From Plakobranchus ocellatus (lineage: Eukaryota > Mollusca > Gastropoda > Plakobranchidae), in contig BLXT01004121.1 in NCBI GenBank assembly GCA_019648995.1, positions 47,181 to 71,605 of the forward strand: a DNA stretch of 24,425 bases, written 5' to 3'. Both the position numbers and the translations under genes were made by a program. This document shows positions 1 through 10,560 of this stretch, piece by piece (positions within the stretch are counted from its first letter, which is position 1; the number at the start of each line of letters is the position of its first letter). The notes below the pieces were generated by a model. That model did not search any database, had not been told where the DNA came from, and saw only the letters and a list, made by a program, of their open reading frames with translations.

Positions 1-555
1 GGGAATGCTAAAATGTTATAAATAAGTAAAAGAATAGTTATAGACAAATATAAATTCCAAAAAATGAAACCAAATATAGCAAACAGATACATAAGTATAA
101 AAACCAAAATAAAGGTTTTGAAAGCATATGTATGATCAGTACTGTTGTATGGTGGTGAGTGTTAGACAATAAACAAGGAAACAGAGAATAAACTAGAAGC
201 AGTAGAGATTGTTTTTTTCACAAAAATGATGAGGATATCATGCACAGAAAAAAAGTCAAATGAATTAGTTCTGAAAGAGGCTTATCTTGAGCGATCACTA
301 ATTAAAACCATAAAACAGAGGCAACTACAGTTTTTAGGTGATATTTGCCGACACAAGGGTTTAGAACACTTAGCAAACACTGGAAAGATTGAAGGCAAAG
401 AATAGCTTTTATTGAAAGTCAAAAGTCATGGACAATAGCCAAGAGTAGCAGCAACAATTTTATTATGTTAACTTAGAGTAGGTTTGAGTGGAGGAACATG
501 ATCGCCAATGTTTGTACCAGACAAGGTACCTGAAGAAGAAGAAACAAACGAATTA
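1..555 (+). mobile_element. 3' end of a decayed LINE (non-LTR retrotransposon), reverse transcriptase C-terminus
   Basis: In frame 1 from about position 34, the translation shows the conserved end of a LINE reverse transcriptase: NRYISIKTKIKVLKAYV, then SVLLYGGEC, then KLEAVEIVFFTKMMRIS, then RSLIKTIKQRQLQFLGDI and LANTGKIEGK. Intact relatives have LLYGCETWT, LRISWT and RQLQFLGHI at these places. Two tryptophan codons appear to have become stops (TGA at 133, TAG at 154), and further stops follow after GKIEGK. The last conserved block (FEWRNMIANVCTRQGT then TGA at 531-533) is in another frame, so there is at least one frameshift. A GAAGAAGAAGAAAC tail follows, like the short repeat tails of such LINEs. 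Only the 3' part lies in the window, because the copy is 5' truncated or continues off the left edge. The clade is probably RTE-like, from memory of motifs and not from a search. It is dead and encodes nothing functional. Confidence 0.88.
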
Positions 556-643
556 AATCATTTTTTCTTTAGCTTGTGAGAAAAGCGCATGTAATTAACT
601 GGTATGTGTAACTCATACTAAGATTGTCTTAACAAGTCCTCAC

Positions 644-667
644 GGCTTCCCTTATACATTGGAAGCC
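644..667. repeat. Short perfect inverted repeat (7-bp arms, 10-bp loop)
   Basis: GGCTTCC at 644-650 is answered by GGAAGCC at 661-667. It lies about 90 bp past the LINE tail. It could be a small hairpin in a transcript, but arms this short also arise by chance. No polyU tract or flanking gene suggests a function. Confidence 0.3.
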
Positions 668-1019
668 TGAGAGGCTAACAAGGCAGGTGATGTATATACC
701 GTCAGGTACCAAATGTGAAAAAAATGAACAAAACATGAGTTTGAACAATTTTGAAATTTAACGCCAACTCTTTCATCATACAAGTGAGCTTTTTTGTTTC
801 AAATTCCTGTCATGGCCTCCGATCCTTGATGCAGACTTTGGTAAAATGGTTGAATAACCATGCTTTAAAAAAATCCCCCTCTTCACAGTACCATTATGGA
901 TGAGGTCTTGAGTACCATAAAGAAATAATATTTCCCTCTATTGTTCTCTTCTTTGTTTTTGTTGAAATATGTGTTGGTGTTGATGGTAGTGCTGCATGAG
1001 CATGAAGGAATACACATGT

Positions 1020-1186
1020 GAATATTGTGTCCATAGTAAGTATGGTAGATAGAATGTCAAGCAATACAGATTTGTATATTAGGTCTATAGTGAGTAACTA
1101 TGGTAGACTGAATATGTCAAGTTATACGGATTTGAACATTTTGTTCATAGAAAGTATGGCAGATCCAATATCAAGCAATACATGAT
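1020..1186 (+). repeat. Degenerate minisatellite, about three units of 50-60 bp
   Basis: Three successive units share the order: (T/G)T(C/T)CATAG-like start, then AAGTATGG(T/C)AGA, then ATGTCAAGCAATACAGATTTG-like end. They begin near 1020, 1077 and 1137. Indels of a few bases separate them, so the array is old. No reading frame is shared across units, so it is most likely non-coding. Confidence 0.75.
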
Positions 1187-2308
1187 GGAGTCAGATAATT
1201 TGTCAGACTGATTTGTGACCAATTCATGCTGGAGAAAGAACAAGAGAAGCTGGTGATAAAGGAAAATAGCAAATAGAAAAATGACACAAGAGACACAAGA
1301 AGATAACAACCTTTAGTCAGATCTCTATCACAAAATGATAAACTGTCTCACAAGTCCAAAAGTCACAGATGGTCGACTGTTTAAATTGTTTTTCAGTCTC
1401 CAAATAATCTTGCAATGGAGGCTCGCAGTTGTTAAATTTTATAATTGAATGGCAGACTTTTGATTATTGTTTTTCAGATGATAATCCGCAGAATGTTTGT
1501 GTTCTAAATAGTTCTTGACTACTTTTTGCTGGTAGTTTGTGTCTTGTGTTTTGCTTCTAGTTTGTGCCTTTTTGTGTGCTCTTCACCCTCATATGGAATC
1601 TACAAGGCAAGAAGAAAAGAGGAGACAATGAGGTGCATTGATGAAAGATAGTAAATTAGATGAACAAATGAAGACTGTCAAAATACGGATGAGCTTGAAT
1701 AGTTGGCAAAGGTAAGGGTTAAAAGAAGACAGAATATAACTGTAACAGTGCAGGTAAACTGGAGAGAATAATAACCAACACAACCAAGTAGGTCAGTAGC
1801 CAAGATATGTATGGTAAACACAATAACTTGAAATTTTATCTTCTTATGGAAATGGCCTGGACACGCAAAAAAACCACAATTTTTGGTGTTGTGGTCTTAA
1901 AACTGCAAAGTAACAAATAAAATTGGGTATCTGAGTTTTTTGTTTGATGAAATAGGATTTTAATATGAATCAACAAAGAGGAAAGGTTTTCAAGGAAAAC
2001 TTGTGAATGGAAATAATTCAAAGCTTCGATAATCACAGATTATAAGAACGCATTTTATTAGCTTAGGGGGGAAAAATAGTTTAAAAAGATGAAGGGGCTA
2101 TGAGTGCCCAATTAGCAAGGTGATTTATCCCCGATTTTGTGCACTTAACTCCAAAGGAATTTCATACTTACAATATAGGGTTTATTGTTTCTAGTTAATA
2201 TAATAATATAATGCAGATTAACATAATGATCCAAAGATGACATAAAAGACCTTTTTCAAACTATAAGTGGCAAGCATATAGCACCAGAACTATTTAACTA
2301 TCAAGCAA
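1187..2308. other. AT-rich non-coding stretch, no gene seen
   Basis: Short open frames of 64-66 codons on the minus strand (1589-1783 and 1836-2036) have no recognisable domain, no codon bias and no convincing splice borders. A few local direct repeats of AGTTTGTG occur near 1535-1565. Nothing else can be supported. Confidence 0.5.
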
Positions 2309-2349
2309 ATGGAAGAGGAGATGATGCACATACACAACATTATATACAG

Positions 2350-2870
2350 AAAACATGAATATTTTTCTTCTCCACTGCTCTCCACCTCGATCCTTTCCTT
2401 CTTGGTCCTTTTTCAGGCTTTCCACTGCCCTTGTGATTCTCCTCAAGTCTGCTTCTCTACCTTCACTTCATTCTTATCCTCTCTTCTGCCTATCCTACCC
2501 ATTTTCTTCTCACTCTCCCCTGCTCTCCTGCTCCCAATATCCCAAATCATCCACCATTTCCTGATCCCCTCCCTCCCACCCACTTTCTCCTGATTTTGTT
2601 CCCCCTCTCTTCTCAATCCTCTATCCCAGCCATCAAATCTTTGCTTTTTATTAATTTAATCTCCTCTTTCTCCTTTTTCCCTGAACCCTGAAAATCTTTG
2701 CTCTCCATATCCCAACCCATCCACCATTTCCTGCCCCTCCCCCTACCCTGATTTTCTCTTTACTCTATCCTCTATCCCAGCCATCAAATCCTTGCTCATT
2801 CAATCTCCTCTAACTTCTTTTTCCCTGAATCCTGAAAATCTTTAACTTATTTCAACCTCCTACACAAGGA
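2350..2870 (+). repeat. Pyrimidine-rich tract with a two-copy diverged tandem duplication
   Basis: The plus strand is strongly C+T rich here. Inside it, a block starting ATATCCCAAATCATCCACCA near 2538 recurs as ATATCCCAACCCATCCACCA near 2708. CTATCCCAGCCATCAAATC at 2621 recurs at 2772, and CCCTGAACCCTGAAAATCTTT near 2679 recurs near 2823. The offset shrinks from 170 to 151 to 144 bp, so the second copy has internal deletions. The open frames over this tract (2309-2593) are serine/leucine/proline strings typical of a CT-rich strand and are not taken as genes. The strand asymmetry could favour triplex DNA, or act as a long polypyrimidine tract if transcribed. Confidence 0.75.
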
Positions 2871-4449
2871 CACAAAAACATAAATAATTCGTTTTTACCA
2901 CCCATTCTTATTGGCATTTCCCCCAACACTCACAGATAAGGCAGATAATAATAATGAGTTTTATTGAGATCAGGTCTCCCTACTACTATTGTAACTTCTT
3001 TATAAAAAAATCATGTAAAATTATAGATATAGCCTATTTCCGATTATGATCACCAACAGCTATAGTTAAGGAAAGTGATGATGATTATGATGATAATGAA
3101 TTCCTATCAGATCAGTTTTTTTTTTTCACTACAATTTGTACTTGTATGAACATTTTATTTTATCTACTATAAATTTTACTTGTCAATATTAACAGTTGAT
3201 AATTTAATTTAAAAAAAAGAGCCCTTCAAATTATGGTTGCCAATACATACAATCAAGGCAGTTTATGACAAAGCATTTCCAGCGAGCAAAAAATTATTTT
3301 ATGTCAGCGTTTTTGTTGTTCATTAAGCTATATTTTATTTTTTTTAATGCCGGTGCTCACAAGAAAGGCATATGATACCAAAGAATTCCTTTGAGGTACA
3401 CCCTCTTTAATCCTTTTTTTTTCTCGATTCCATGATTTAAAAAAAGGTATCTGTTATCAAGACTATTGGCCTTAAACGTACTTATATTGCAAGAACTGTA
3501 CAATTGCAACGAATTCTGATCTGGACTAGGTCTATGATTACAAAAACTTGATGACACTGAATTTTAAAAAAGGAATAAACGAACCCTCTTCCAATTCTAT
3601 CTAATTCTTTGAAATGTTGCAATCCTTGAGGTTAATCTTAAAAGAAAAAAAAGAACACATTACTTTTGAAACTCAGACATTAGTGATGTATTTTGAACAG
3701 TGCAAACTTGTAAGGGTTGAAATGCCACAGTGATCTAGATGTATGCTCCACTATAATCAGGTGCATGAAAACGGATCTATACACTGGCACGGATTTTGTT
3801 AGGAAAAGGTCATTAACATGTCATAATTATGCAAATTTACTGCATCGTGACAGCAAACTCAAAAGATTTTAAGCTCAATTGTTCACAACTTGAGAAAGCA
3901 AGCTTAGATTTGACTGTACCTTTCAGATTTGCCTGCTCATTGAATGAATGCTTAAAGCACAGCACAAATGCCTCAAAGTTATCAATCAAGATTGCTCAGT
4001 TGACTTTTACAACTAAGTATTTTTTTTTTCCAAAAGCCATAAAATGTTTTTCCGGCGGTTATTCTTGTTTTTATTTCAACCATTTTCCCAACAGTCAAAA
4101 ACAAATTGGCACTTCTAATCAGCATAATACGACAAAATCAGGATTTTTTGCTCAAAATTGAGAAATAGGGAGAGAAGCATTTTCTTCAAATCGGAAGATC
4201 TGGCAAGTCTGAGAGAACTGAGAGTAGTGATCTAAAAATTATCATGTTAATAAAAGAAGCAAAATGCTTTTGTTGTAGAAAAAACAGGTTCTTCACAAAT
4301 CTTAACCCATATGATAAGTCTACAAAACAGTAAAGAACAATATCGTACAGAAGAGCATGAATTATATTAAAAAAAAAAATCGGTAGAAGACAATATTAAC
4401 AGTTTTGTGCACACAAACCATACATCACTCTGTGATGACGTTTCCTGTC
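2871..4449. other. AT-rich non-coding stretch, probable 3' flank or intergenic
   Basis: Homopolymer runs and short chance frames (3357-3557 minus, 3829-4161 plus) occur, but without conserved-looking sequence. This stretch lies downstream of the minus-strand exon set ending at 4450, so it may contain its 3' UTR. No canonical AATAAA was found on the minus strand in the first 250 bp after the stop. Confidence 0.45.
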
Positions 4450-4584
4450 CTAGAGTCTCCTGCAAATATTGAACATCACATCTTTTATTGCTTGAACTTT
4501 GGCCTTTGAGTCTTGATATTTTTCACCATCACAAGAAACCAGGTTGTGGGTTTTGAGGTCTTCCTCCAAGGAACAAAGTTGGAT
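4450..4584 (-). CDS. Probable terminal coding exon of an unrecognised protein (44 codons plus stop)
   Basis: On the minus strand, a T-rich stretch ending GAATAG makes a plausible 3' splice site at 4585. The following frame reads IQLCSLEEDLKTHNLVSCDG, then EKYQDSKAKVQAIKDVMFNI, then CRRL and a TAG stop at 4452-4450. The composition is that of a real soluble, helical, possibly coiled-coil protein end: charged residues alternate with L, V and I, and there is no low complexity. I do not recognise the family. The upstream exon (5254-4824) ends in phase 2, whereas this frame needs phase 0. A direct join gives a different tail (SNFVPWRKTSKPTTW...) that stops after about 33 residues. So either the exon border, the sequence or the gene's integrity is wrong. 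Coding status is inferred from composition and splice context only. Confidence 0.5.
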   Translation of the reverse strand: MQLCSLEEDLKTHNLVSCDGEKYQDSKAKVQAIKDVMFNICRRL

Positions 4585-4823
4585 CTATTCAAATAAATTT
4601 AAAAAATAAAAATAGTAATTACAGACATGTTGTTCTTTATAAATATAACATTGACCACAGTGAAAATAATAGGCAGGTAATAATGATGGTTATTTTTCTG
4701 TCTTTTAGAACAGTTTTTGTGTGGCTGAAGCCCTTACTTATAAACGAATAAAAAGAAAAAGTCCCTCACCATTGATAATAAAGAGAGTTCAACATTATAG
4801 AGGTAGAAGAATGAACTGCTCAC
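4585..4823 (-). other. Candidate intron (GTGAGC ... AG), 239 bp
   Basis: Read on the minus strand, TTATTAG is followed by GTGAGC, a good 5' splice site, at 4823. The 3' end has a T-rich run and GAATAG ending at 4585. The length is ordinary for an invertebrate intron. The main doubt is the phase mismatch between the frames on either side. Confidence 0.45.
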
Positions 4824-5254
4824 CTAATAAATTTCGTTAAGAAGACCCTCTTTTGAGAACTACTGTTCACTTGTTTATCACGTATATCGTATCGTGGAAG
4901 AGTGCTTTGCTCTACGTCCTCAAATGTTTCTATCTTTTCCACTTTGAGTGTCGATGATTTTTGGGGTATCAATGCAAGAAGCAGTATGCTTTGATTGTCA
5001 CCCTCTTTATTAGTAGTTTCCACAGGTATGCTTATGTTTTCTGCTGTGTTTGTACTTGTTTGCTGTATGTCTGTTTTTGTCTTGTGTGGTTTCAAGCTGC
5101 ATGTTTCTTGTTTCATCTTGAATGGTTTCAAGCTGTGCGTTTCTTGGTTTTGGCTTGTGTGGTTTCAAGCTGTTTGTCTGATATCTGTTCATCTTAAAGT
5201 TTACAAGCAGACATGCAGGAGAAAAGGTGGTTGCAGTAGAAGTAACCTTTCCCA
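4824..5254 (-). CDS. Probable internal coding exon with a 12-residue repeat; reading frame interrupted once
   Basis: Minus-strand frame. A 3' splice site (TTTCATCTGGTTCAG) lies just before 5254. The first part reads GKVTSTATTFSPACLLVNFK, then MNRYQTNSLKPHK. Three repeat units beginning SLKP follow (SLKPHKPKPRNA, SLKPFKMKQETC, SLKPHKTKTDIQ). The last part reads NISIPVETTNKEGDNQSILL, later KVEKIETFEDVEQSTLPRYD and KRVFLTKFI, up to the GTGAGC donor at 4823. The units are 37 and 36 nt, so the first and later parts lie in different frames. The odd unit carries one extra base compared with its neighbour. The product would be polar, rich in T, K, Q and E, and probably disordered, with no membrane segment or known domain. 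The interruption could be a true pseudogene mutation, a sequencing error in a repeat, or slippage. Family unknown. Confidence 0.45.
5064..5172 (-). repeat. Three-unit 36/37-bp tandem repeat inside the candidate exon
   Basis: The motif TTCAAGCTG (plus strand) occurs at 5091, 5127 and 5164, spacings of 36 and 37 bp. The surrounding GTGTGGT/AATGGT and CTTG blocks are shared. A 36-bp unit keeps frame and encodes a 12-residue unit (SLKPHK-type). The 37-bp unit breaks it. Confidence 0.8.
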
Positions 5255-5291
5255 CTGAACCAGATGAAATCCATAGGTAATGGCCACAGAT

Positions 5292-5501
5292 TTAAAAATC
5301 TTCAATGCTAAGATCTGAATTATACTCATTCCACAGATGTAAAATACCAGATGCACTGTCCTTTAAATTTTTAAACCTGATTTTTATGTTCAAATCACAC
5401 TTTGAACATAAAATTGGGGAATGTTTGTTAGAAATGTCATCCTCAACGTTTATATTGTATAATAAAACGATGTTATCTTTTTTATATTTCAAAAAGAACA
5501 T
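5292..5501 (-). CDS. Possible upstream coding exon, unrecognised
   Basis: The minus-strand frame includes DNIVLLYNINVEDDISNKHS, then PILCSKCDLNIKIRFKNLKD, then SASGILHLWNEYNSDLSIED, and a stop. The composition resembles a folded domain more than AT-rich noise, and it sits 5' of the candidate exon at 5254-4824 on the same strand. Just upstream, in another frame, NPADFFVIFLGLESKKIQEK also looks protein-like and ends in a stop, which hints at a further exon or a frameshift near 5490. The borders are unsure: possible donors within the frame are GTATTT (after GCATCTG) and GTATAA (after AATGA). It may be chance. Confidence 0.3.
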   Translation of the reverse strand: MFFLKYKKDNIVLLYNINVEDDISNKHSPILCSKCDLNIKIRFKNLKDSASGILHLWNEYNSDLSIEDF

Positions 5502-8500
5502 TTTTTTCTTGAATCTTTTTGCTTTCTAGTCCAAGAAAAATCACAAAAAAGTCTGCAGGGTTCATTAACACATTTATGATGATGTTCCATGGTATGAGCA
5601 ATTATAGCCTACATGATTTATATAACTATGGACAGTTATACTCCAATTAATTATTTTTTTAATTTATTAAATATTTATTATAAACTTCTGTTGGGGAAAA
5701 AAATATACTTCTAAAATAATTTCCATAGACAAAGTATTTATACAAGACGAAATACGAATTTAATGCTAAAAAATAACCGAAGAAAATTTAACGACAGCTT
5801 TTTATACAGCATCATACTATCATCACAATTGCACTTAACTATTATACCGACAATATTTTTTAAGCCCCTTTTTAAAACTTTCATAAAGTTTTGTTTTTGA
5901 CAATAGCATTGCATACTTTGTTTTAAATTTGAAAACTCTGGTGAGGAAGATTTTTTTTTTTTCGGAAAAATAAAAAATAAAAAATATTTAACTGGATACT
6001 ATCTTTAACATACATTTTAATGTATATATGAAAAAGTATAACTTTTACCTTTACACCTTTAAAAAAGATAATTAAAAGCAATTTAAAACCATGCCCTGTT
6101 GGATACCATCTATTGTATTTGTAAATAAAGGCTAAAAAGTGTAAAATGCATAAATTCTTGCATTGCCAAAAGGCTGAAGCATACCTACGGGGTCTGGAGG
6201 CATACTGTCCCCCACCCAATTTTTTTTTAAAAAGGTCTGCAAATATTGCCATTTCAAGACACTTTGGCATAAATTTAACTAAAATTTTGTTCAATTCGGA
6301 AGTAATGAATTATCTATGAAGCAGCATTTAAAGTATGGCAAATGCAGAAATCTGCAGAAATGCGGACAGCTCGAAACTCTGTTTTGTGAGACTTTAACCT
6401 CATCACAAGCGAGTATGATCTGTAATGAAACCTTTATTACATTTGTCAGAGCTACTAATCACTGCTGTTGTCTTGCGCTTTGTAAATAAAGAAAAAAAAA
6501 TATGAAAAATGAGTTTGGAAAAACATTAAACATGTCTCATTGTCAAATACTGTCTAAATAATTTAATATAGTGACCAATATTATTTTACTCATTGTATAT
6601 GTGTTACATCTGAGAAAAGACTATTTTAGCTCCATCATTCGAAATCACCCAGCTATGATCTATCTCATCTATCTCTTGATATTGCATCCTTGATTCACAT
6701 TAAGTCAAGCCTGAAATAATGTGGATAAAAAACAACTCTAAAAAACCAAAGATCATCCAATTCCATACTAAGATACCACCTAGAAAGTTTTAAAAGTCGT
6801 CGGAGCTATGCTTTAATTTGTATAAAAATTAAATGATATAAACAGCAGAGGTAGTTGTGAGTGAAAGCTTGAAAATTCATTCAGTATCTTGCATACACAA
6901 AATCGAAATATTTTTATTCTAAATATTTTTGTGCTTTAACCTGAGTTGGTGACTAGTGTAAAGAAATACTCGCCATCACATCCGATTCCGTAAAAAGTAA
7001 AATTTAAGCTTTAGAATGAAGGCAAGATTTAAAACTCAAATCTAGCCTTGTTATCATCTGGCCGTATAAGGATCTAACTAAAACTAGTATGACTTTTTAA
7101 AAATAGGGCCTTGAACACAGTAAAAAACGTCTAGGGACAGAGCCATCTTGTCAACTACACTTAATAAAAAGTCAAGAAGTAATCACAAAAGGCTCTCTCG
7201 ATTGACTTAAATAAGAACAATGTTGTCATCTGCCATATTTAGCGGCAGGGAGATATAACATCTAGTATATGTCTGCAAGACACAAGACAGCTCAATGTTT
7301 TGTTACCTTGTCTAGTGATGGCAGAAAATATTATTTGGACTATACCAATATTGCATCATTATGTTTCAGACCTCTACGCAAAATCATTTCCTATATAATG
7401 ATTAAATCGATGATATCCAAAATTGATTTCTTTTCCTCTCTTGTTATAGCGACAAACTGTAAAGATCAGCAGAGCCAAAAAACATTTGTCATTCTGCGAT
7501 CTGGTTTGAGGTGGATTATAGCCAGAAGGAAAGACCAATTTTAAATTACATTAGAATAAGTCATTACAGAATGGTTTTAGAATTGCAAGCAATAATTCAT
7601 CTCATATGTGTAAATTAAAAAAAAATATTTTGATCATTCTCGCTTTCATTTATGGTAACAGAAATATAAAGATTAATAACTGCAGAAATATATTTGAAAT
7701 TCAAATTTAACCACTGCAGATATCAGTGCAAACATCCAAATCTATCATCACTATTTACATTTGGACAATGGAAGTGTAACAGATAGTTATGGAAGCATCA
7801 CATAAAAATAATGTCACCTTAAATAAACTGACTGTAGTTTCAAAAAGCCGTGCTATCATCAGAGGACAGAAATATTGGAAAGTTTCTCACGTCATTAAGT
7901 CACACTTGACTTGTTTACTGTCCACATCTCCATATGTTACAGCTTAACCTGGAGAAGAAATATTGTTATTATTAGTTTTGTCTCATTCAAAATTGATTCA
8001 TCACGATATTATAGTTCTGTGATGCAGATAAAAGTTTCCTCTTGTTGCTGTTTTTGTTCTCAGCTTTTGTTTTGTTCTGTAAATACGTCAATTATTTCAA
8101 GTTTCAATGATTCTTAACACTTAGTGGCATGAACGAGCCAAGTAAGACTAAAAATTGATTGCCCTGTAACTTAAATGTTCTTGTTGACTTAAAGGAATGC
8201 TGAATAACATCTATTTCAATTTAATGGAGATTACACGTTATCATCCTATGCATCTGAATAGTGTGGTCAAACATATGCTGGAAAAAGATTCTTAAAACTT
8301 GTTTTTCAACTCCACAAAAAAAATCTCTCACTTTTTCATGTTTCTGAAAATTCAAAGAATTAGGAAATGAGCTTAGTTTTTGGAAAATTATACAAATTCA
8401 TAGCATTGTTCTTAATTAAAGAACATTCATGTGTAAAAGAAATAAAAATTAAAACTAAATAAATTAAACAATTAATTTCTTATACTTACTTACCAAGACT

Positions 8501-10450
8501 TGCTTACACAAATTTATGCAACTCATATACATACACTCTAATATGCTAAAAGGCACTGTTTGAATACTATCACATGATCTCAGATTTCAATGACAGTATT
8601 TCATCTAATTTTGCCACTGTGGAAAGAGGATGGATGAAAAACAAGATTTTGGTTTTCTAACGTTTTTTTTTAAAAAGCAATGAAAAGAATGGAAGAGATT
8701 CAAATGTCTGTACATTGTTGGTCTATAAAGTCACTTCTCAAATTAAGAAGCAAAAGAAAAAACCTCTGCATACCAGAACTGTATATGTGGGGTAATAAGG
8801 CTGCATCTTGGTCAAAGGGAGAAAAGTTTATAGCCCTGCAGATCTGTGTTGTTAGCATTTGATGATTGGAAAGAGATTGATGTTGATGTTCAAACCTGTA
8901 TTTTTAAAGAAAGTCTCAACCTTCCTGTATCAAGGCTTCAATCGTTTTTAATTCACAGAGACACCAAGACATTGCCCCTATTGTTTAAGAATCCAAATCC
9001 TCCATATTTTATTTTAAAAAAGTACAAACACAATGCAATATTTTATAACATGAGACGAATCATGACTTTTTTTTATTTTTCATCTCACAATAAAGGGCAA
9101 GGTGCGTTCTTTGCTTGAATGTAAAATATGGGGGACAAATTGGTCTAAAGCTGTGAATACTGTCTGTAACATACAAATCTTTGGCCATACTGTAGATAAG
9201 ACATAAGCGCAACTATAAAATACATTTTTGAGAAATTCTCAAAACCTACATGAAAGTGTGCTACTCTAAGTATAAGATAATCAAGAAAGGACAAATCTCT
9301 TAAGTAAAATCCATATAGTCCTTACATCTTTAGGGTTGTTGGAAAAAAAATGTTTTACACAATTATTTCCCTCAGGTTGTTTTATTCAAGAAAGATCTGT
9401 TTTATTGGAAGCATGCATCCATATTTATGATTTATTCCATCAATCATACCAATGGTAAGCTATCCATATTTTAATTCCTTGTGTAGAGTGTCAACTATAT
9501 AAATATCCTAGTTGATCATTCATCAAATTTTGAGTAACAATGTCCTGATTGTTACCCAGGTTTACGTAAGCTCTGACTCTGGGTTGTATAAAAAAAGATT
9601 TGGCAATTATAGAATGACTAGCCTTTGCAGTAAAAAAAATTGTTTAGGTTTTCAAAATTGTGGGGACGTACAACTTCCTCCCTTCTGAAAAATCATAACT
9701 ATATATTTCATTGGGAGACCATTTTTTATTCATTAGTGAAAGAGTAAATTAAAAATCCTGACAAGAAAGAATGGGGCTTTTTTTTAAACTCTGCACAAAA
9801 TTCCAAGATACTACTTCCTGAAAAAAAAAAAACACCCTACAACATCGGATTCTTTCTTGAAATCCATAACGACTGAAACATGCAAAGCAAAATGCCTAGA
9901 GACCAGTCTGATCGAGTAGGAAATCACATGTTGAAAATTTCATACCATTGAAACAGCATAAAACTGCATTCTGTGAGCTTGTAATGGTCAAAATAGGCTG
10001 TAGATACATTGATGCTGTACCAAGATAGGATTTTTGTTTAACAAAAGCTGTTAAAACTGTTATACTATTTTCTCTATGATCATGTATCATTTTACCAAAG
10101 ATCTATAGCCATATCATAGAAATACATAGGTTTGTATTTATCATATCTATATAAAAAAGCCTACTCCTTTGATATCCATACCATTCAAATTCAGCTTTAT
10201 ATTTGTCTCCTGAACATTACCTTTTGCTTTAAACATTTTCTTTGTTCTTTTCGTTCAAATCAACAGTTCCCATTTCTTTTTCTAGGACTTAATGATGACC
10301 CCCAAAAATTGCAATGCTTCCATCTCTTTGCAATTTTTTAGCCAATCAAAGAAAAATAAAGGTCTTTCTTTCTTTTCCTCGAGTCTTCATTTGTTGTTGA
10401 CCAATTTCTGTCTCTTGAAAATTTACACTTCAAAGAGTGAAAAGAGGGGT
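5502..10450. other. Long AT-rich stretch without a supportable gene
   Basis: About 5 kb of AT-rich DNA with many homopolymer runs. The open frames here (for example 5923-6294 minus, 7269-7544 plus, 7911-8117 plus, 8680-8862 and 8846-9118 plus) are short. They lack recognisable domains and have no consistent splice borders. If the minus-strand exons at 4450-5501 are real, this could be an intron or upstream flank of that gene. Confidence 0.5.
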
Positions 10451-10560
10451 GCAGGGTCATGGTATAGTAGTTAGTGTTAGCGTCAAATTTGTAGAATATG
10501 CACCAAAAATAGAATCCACTACACTACAACCTGCTAGCTGGGATCGCATATTCTTTTTGG
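10451..10560. mobile_element. tRNA-like fragment with two opposed A-box-like motifs, possible SINE remnant
   Basis: GGGTCATGGTATAGTAGTTA begins at 10454 and looks like the 5' part of a tRNA-derived sequence. TGGTATAGTAG (10460-10470) matches the pol III A-box consensus TRGYNNARNGG at 10 of 11 positions. On the minus strand TAGTGTAGTGG (10526-10516) matches it at 11 of 11. A weak B-box-like GGGATCGCAT lies near 10540. No complete cloverleaf can be drawn, so it is not a functional tRNA gene. A degenerate tRNA-derived SINE head, perhaps with an inverted second copy, is the likeliest reading. Confidence 0.35.

Noticed and set aside
5923-6294. 123-codon minus-strand frame with a patch reading ADLFKKKLGGGQYASRPRRY
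   Set aside because: The patch could be an old repeat remnant, but the rest is AT-driven phenylalanine/isoleucine/lysine noise, with no domain or splice border.
8680-9118. Two overlapping plus-strand frames (60 and 90 codons)
   Set aside because: Part of the second (FDDWKEIDVDVQTCIFKESL) looks mildly protein-like, but there is no known domain or second exon.
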